Of a DNA stretch of 64,000 nucleotides, positions 60,701 through 64,000 are shown piece by piece (the stretch's first letter is position 1; each line of letters opens with the position of its first letter). Source of the stretch: Cryptomeria japonica (taxonomy: Eukaryota; Streptophyta; Pinopsida; Cupressales; Cupressaceae). The position numbers and the translations under genes were made by a program. Under the pieces are notes generated by a model. It saw only the letters and a list, made by a program, of their open reading frames with translations. It was not told where the DNA came from and did not search any database. Where the stretch lies: positions 564,820,510-564,884,509 of the forward strand of contig NC_081413.1 in NCBI RefSeq assembly GCF_030272615.1, read 5' to 3'.

Positions 60701-60950
60701 GATGAAAATTTCTCAACACTTTTGCACCTACATACACTTGCAAGAAAAAAAATATTACAATCTTAATGCATCGCTTAGGATGGTTTCATGATATCTATTT
60801 AGTTGTGTTGTAAACCATGACACCTACTTTTCTTATACCTATTTTGCTTATGACCTACTTTCTCATATCATATAACTTCATCATCTTTTATCATTTGTAT
60901 CATTTATTTTTATATCACTATTTTTTTTCTTAGGGGAATTATCTTACTTG
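57771..60950. other. A+T-rich intergenic DNA with two small tandem repeats
   Basis: No supported gene. A 28-base unit (ending cttagtttcttatatattc) occurs twice, exactly, at 60031-60086. A 22-23-base unit (agttaaatccgcatccatca) occurs twice at about 60298-60342 with one difference. An open minus frame at 59102-59350 has no recognisable motif. Confidence 0.5.
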
Positions 60951-61859
60951 TGTTGGGGTTTTCGATCCTTATTGTAGATGATCAATAGATTGAGATGAAG
61001 GAAGCTTAAGATTATGTATTTAGATAATAGTTAACAACACTTGCAAAATTTATGTAACAACATAAATAGAAGTAAAAAATTACACAAAATAAAGGTTTAT
61101 GTGGGAAATATTCAAATATTGTGCATAATTAACAAATATTCAATATAACAAGGTCTTTTATAGAGTTTCAATCTATATCATAATTTTGCAATCACTTTAA
61201 TTTTTCCCACTAGACAATGTTCAATCCAATGTTACACTATTAGCCTATACAATTGTCTAACTACCCAACCAACAAGCATAATGAGAGTTGTACACCTATA
61301 ATTCAACCACAATATGATATTAGTATACCATATGTACCACCAAGTATGATGTCTTCATGTGAACATTCACTTTACATATATAACAATTTTCGCTCATTGA
61401 ATTAATAGTTATATTATTAACACTATTGATATGCATACATGTTTCTAGTATATCCACCACTTATAGCTCCCCACTTGCATTAGCTCACACACACACAATA
61501 TCACTTCTAGTTGCTTGTGGTCTCTTGTGCTTTCCTTTAGAATATTATCCTACTTTTAAATTATGCTGCATAAGTCTAGCTTTGTTGTGAGTGTTCCTAC
61601 ACATTGTTCATGCTTACAACAAACATTGTTTTCATATGTGATTATGAGTTCTTCCAAATGACTTGTGGTTGTTGCCAAAACACTGCCATATGTAAAAGAC
61701 CATGTATGTTGCACTACATTTTATTGCCACAACGTATAATTCAACATACATTTTGTATTGCAAAACCTAAAACTCATTGCATCCCACTACAATATATTTA
61801 ATAGACTGTAAAGTCTTCCTACAAGGACACTCTATGTATATATCAACCAAGTCTCAACA
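60951..61859 (-). repeat. 3' LTR of the copia element
   Basis: On the element strand it opens TGTTGAGACTTGG and closes GAAAACCCCAACA, about 909 bp. It abuts a polypurine tract, and the R-U5-like part near 61080-61180 has the 'cacataaacc'-type stretch common in copia LTRs. The mate is outside the window, so the limits rest on termini and tract only. Confidence 0.7.
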
Positions 61860-61872
61860 TTCTCCCACTTCA
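61860..61872 (-). promoter_or_regulatory. polypurine tract of the copia element
   Basis: On the element strand it reads GAAGTGGGAGAA directly before the LTR's TGTTGAGAC. Confidence 0.75.
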
Positions 61873-61893
61873 TATTTATTGTATTAGAGAATT

Positions 61894-63000
61894 TCAACCC
61901 AAGAAGTTAATCTCATTCTCAAGAATGGGATAAGCCCATCTCATTTCTACACCAAATTTAGTAGTACTTACATGTTTTGTTAAGGAATATGCAACGTTTA
62001 TTGGGATAACAATTTTCTCCATATGGAGTTTCTTGTTTTGAACCATCTCTCTCATAGAATGATAATAAAAATCATTAGAATTGGTTGTAGCATGACAAAT
62101 AGTATTCTTAGCCAAGCAAATTATACTGAGTCACATTTCACCATTATTTGACTCTTAAAATACTACTAAATAAAATGTTCTTGTAGGACTTAAACAAATG
62201 TGCCTATAGGATTTTATAAGATGTGCTTGTAAGACTTAAGAATTCCTAGAGGTCTTATGTTATGCCTGTTAGGTCTTAGATCTAAGGATTTATCCATCCC
62301 GAGTGTTAAAATGCATATAGGTCTTATCTTAGACCCAAGGTCTTATATTTAGCGGCGCCATTGTTATGCACACTCCCCCTCAATGATAAATCCTTATGGT
62401 TGAGAATTGAATCAAATTTTGATCATATAATTCCTAAAGGGCTTATATTATGCCTTTTAGGTCTTACTCTAGGATTTAGCCACTAGGTGGTGTCATGCAT
62501 ACTCCCCTTGAATGTCATCACCATAAAGTCAATCATTCCACAAAGGTTTTAATATGTGATGGCTAACATACTTTCACTTGAGTAGAACTGGAGATAACTT
62601 TCATGATTGAATACTTTTTCTTGAGTGAAGTGCCATTGATCTTCAATGTGCTTTTCTCTTTTTAGAAATGATATTCTTTGGAAAGAGTAAAATAACTTCA
62701 ATTATCATATAGTAAGATGACACATTTACACATATCCAGTTGAAAGTCTTCCACAAATCTTTAAAGCCATATTGATTCTTCAAGAGCTACTATTGTCTTT
62801 CATCCTTTTGATTCAAAGTAAAAATAAAAAGATATATTTTTTTAAAGTATTGCACCATCCATATAATAGCACATGAACCATTGATTTTGAAGACATAGTC
62901 TAAGATATAATCACCAATATAGTCAGTAACATAGTAACTAATTAATCCTAATTCTTTGTGCAAATAAAAAGCATAATATTATGCCTTTGTCATTTATCAA
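61894..63000 (-). pseudogene. copia RNase H remnant
   Basis: The last part, 62115-61894, is open and reads as the end of copia RNase H: AKN, then FYYHSMREMV (family KHIDxRYHFIRE), KIVIPINVAYSLTKHVST (family TxxNxADxLTK). An earlier piece near 62990-62750 gives YIGDYILDYVFKINGSCAI, matching the GD...sGYvF block. Between them, 62160-62520 is unrelated repeat sequence, so the domain is interrupted. Confidence 0.75.
62200..62520. repeat. degenerate repeats inside the copia remnant
   Basis: Variants of 'ggtcttatgttatgcctgttag' and 'tgcatactccccttgaatg' recur (62248 and 62440; 62366 and 62498). They interrupt the RNase H sense and look like a separate insertion with a period of about 170 bases. 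Confidence 0.5.
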
Positions 63001-64000
63001 TGAATATATAATACTACTCATAAATATAGAATATAGTTTAATGATTATTAGCAAGAAAATATATTTTCATAAACATAAGCATGAATAATTTTGTCATATT
63101 TCTTTTTAAAAATAAAATAGTAATACTACTAATCCTATAGTAATGATCCATTAAAAATTTAAGCAATGGGTGAGCTATCCTTTCCAGTCTTTCTCCTCGG
63201 ATAGTGCATTAGGGCAATAGCGTGCAAAATACTGAAGAAATTTAGAATTTTTAGCACATATATTAAGCTTATGAAATGAAAGCTAGATTAATATTCAAGA
63301 TAGAATATAAAATATGGTAATCAAATATGCATTGAAATATTATGTAAGTCCACTTTTTTATCGATGTGTAAGAGTTTGGTAACTTTTACCTTCAATTTTT
63401 AATTCACTTTCATGTGTCTTTGTAGAAAGGATGAATCATTTTTTCATTTGATATGATGAGAATAAGAATACTTTGAACTTGCAATTTGAAAAATTATAGA
63501 TGACAATAAAAATAACCTATGAAAAAATGTCTCTCTTAAAGAATAGTAGGAGAAAGTAAGGCTTGCAACCATGCTATATAAGGTTTTGTGCAATTCATGT
63601 TATTATAATGCTTATAGAGACTTTTATAATCAATCAAGGGCATGATAGATTGTAAAATGAAGCTTAAATTAGATAAACCCTTTATAATACATGACTTTTT
63701 TTATATGCATTATGAAAGACAATTATAACATGAGGAACCAATATGATCCATAAGTCATAGACATTTCCAATTTGTATGATATACTTTATGCCAAATAATA
63801 TGGATTTGCATTGATACATTATATAATATAGTATCTTATCAAGACTATCACATGATTATTTAAATACATATAATTAACAAGAGTTTCTCCTCTTTGAGTA
63901 TGGATAATTCTATGAAGTATTGAAATTATAATTTTTAATAGATATATGTCTAGCCATTATAGTGGATTTTTTACCATAGCTAATATGTATTTTTTATGTA

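Larger units (their letters stand above)
60951..64000 (-). mobile_element. 3' part of a Ty1/copia element
   Basis: Read on the minus strand from the right edge: decayed interior (64000-61873) with RNase H remnants, polypurine tract, then the 3' LTR (60951-61859). The 5' half lies beyond the window. RT is not recognisable in 63000-64000. Confidence 0.75.

Overview
The window is nuclear DNA of a large-genome seed plant. The evidence is plant Ty3/gypsy and Ty1/copia retrotransposon lineages, GT-AG introns (one of about 3.6 kb), high A+T content, nested and decayed repeats, and very low gene density. A gymnosperm such as a conifer fits best, but that is an inference. I see one intact host gene, one broken multi-exon gene of unknown function, and otherwise mobile elements, duplications and featureless A+T-rich DNA.

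Layout: 1-10080 is a very young Tat-lineage Ty3/gypsy element on the minus strand. Its LTRs are identical over all 567 comparable bases, and its pol frame is uninterrupted (retropepsin, G-patch, RT, RNase H, archaeal-type RNase H, integrase). It has no gag: the primer-binding site runs straight into the protease, through a 50-base block that looks like the 3' two thirds of plant tRNA-Trp. The element sits at the downstream side of a decayed multi-exon gene (10138-12362, minus) with several short phase-0 exons, two of them a tandem duplicate. Near-palindromic 16-mers lie upstream of that gene. From 12730 to 27776 there is a diverged 1.4-kb repeat followed by two tandem copies, about 98-99% alike, of a 6.77-kb unit holding a dead copia RT/RNase H segment and a MITE-like hairpin.

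29131-35360 has two polypyrimidine arrays flanking a 3.9-kb copia derivative that keeps only gag and protease. 36230-39000 is a decayed Ty3/gypsy gag-pol fragment (minus), next to a foldback element (39270-39600). 40196-44076 is a copia element (minus) with a perfect 5-bp target duplication, a truncated 3' LTR and an internal tandem duplication. 44077-49969 is mostly featureless, with two old tandem duplications.

49970-54042 (plus) is a two-exon gene for a small RING-CH (C4HC3) membrane protein, probably an E3 ubiquitin ligase. 56280-57770 carries a decayed LINE ORF1-like (DUF4283-type) segment. 60951-64000 is the 3' end of another minus-strand copia element (LTR, polypurine tract, RNase H remnant) that continues past the window.

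The genes do not form a pathway. The window is a record of successive insertions around one ordinary gene. The most notable object is the gag-less Tat element with its tRNA-Trp imprint.
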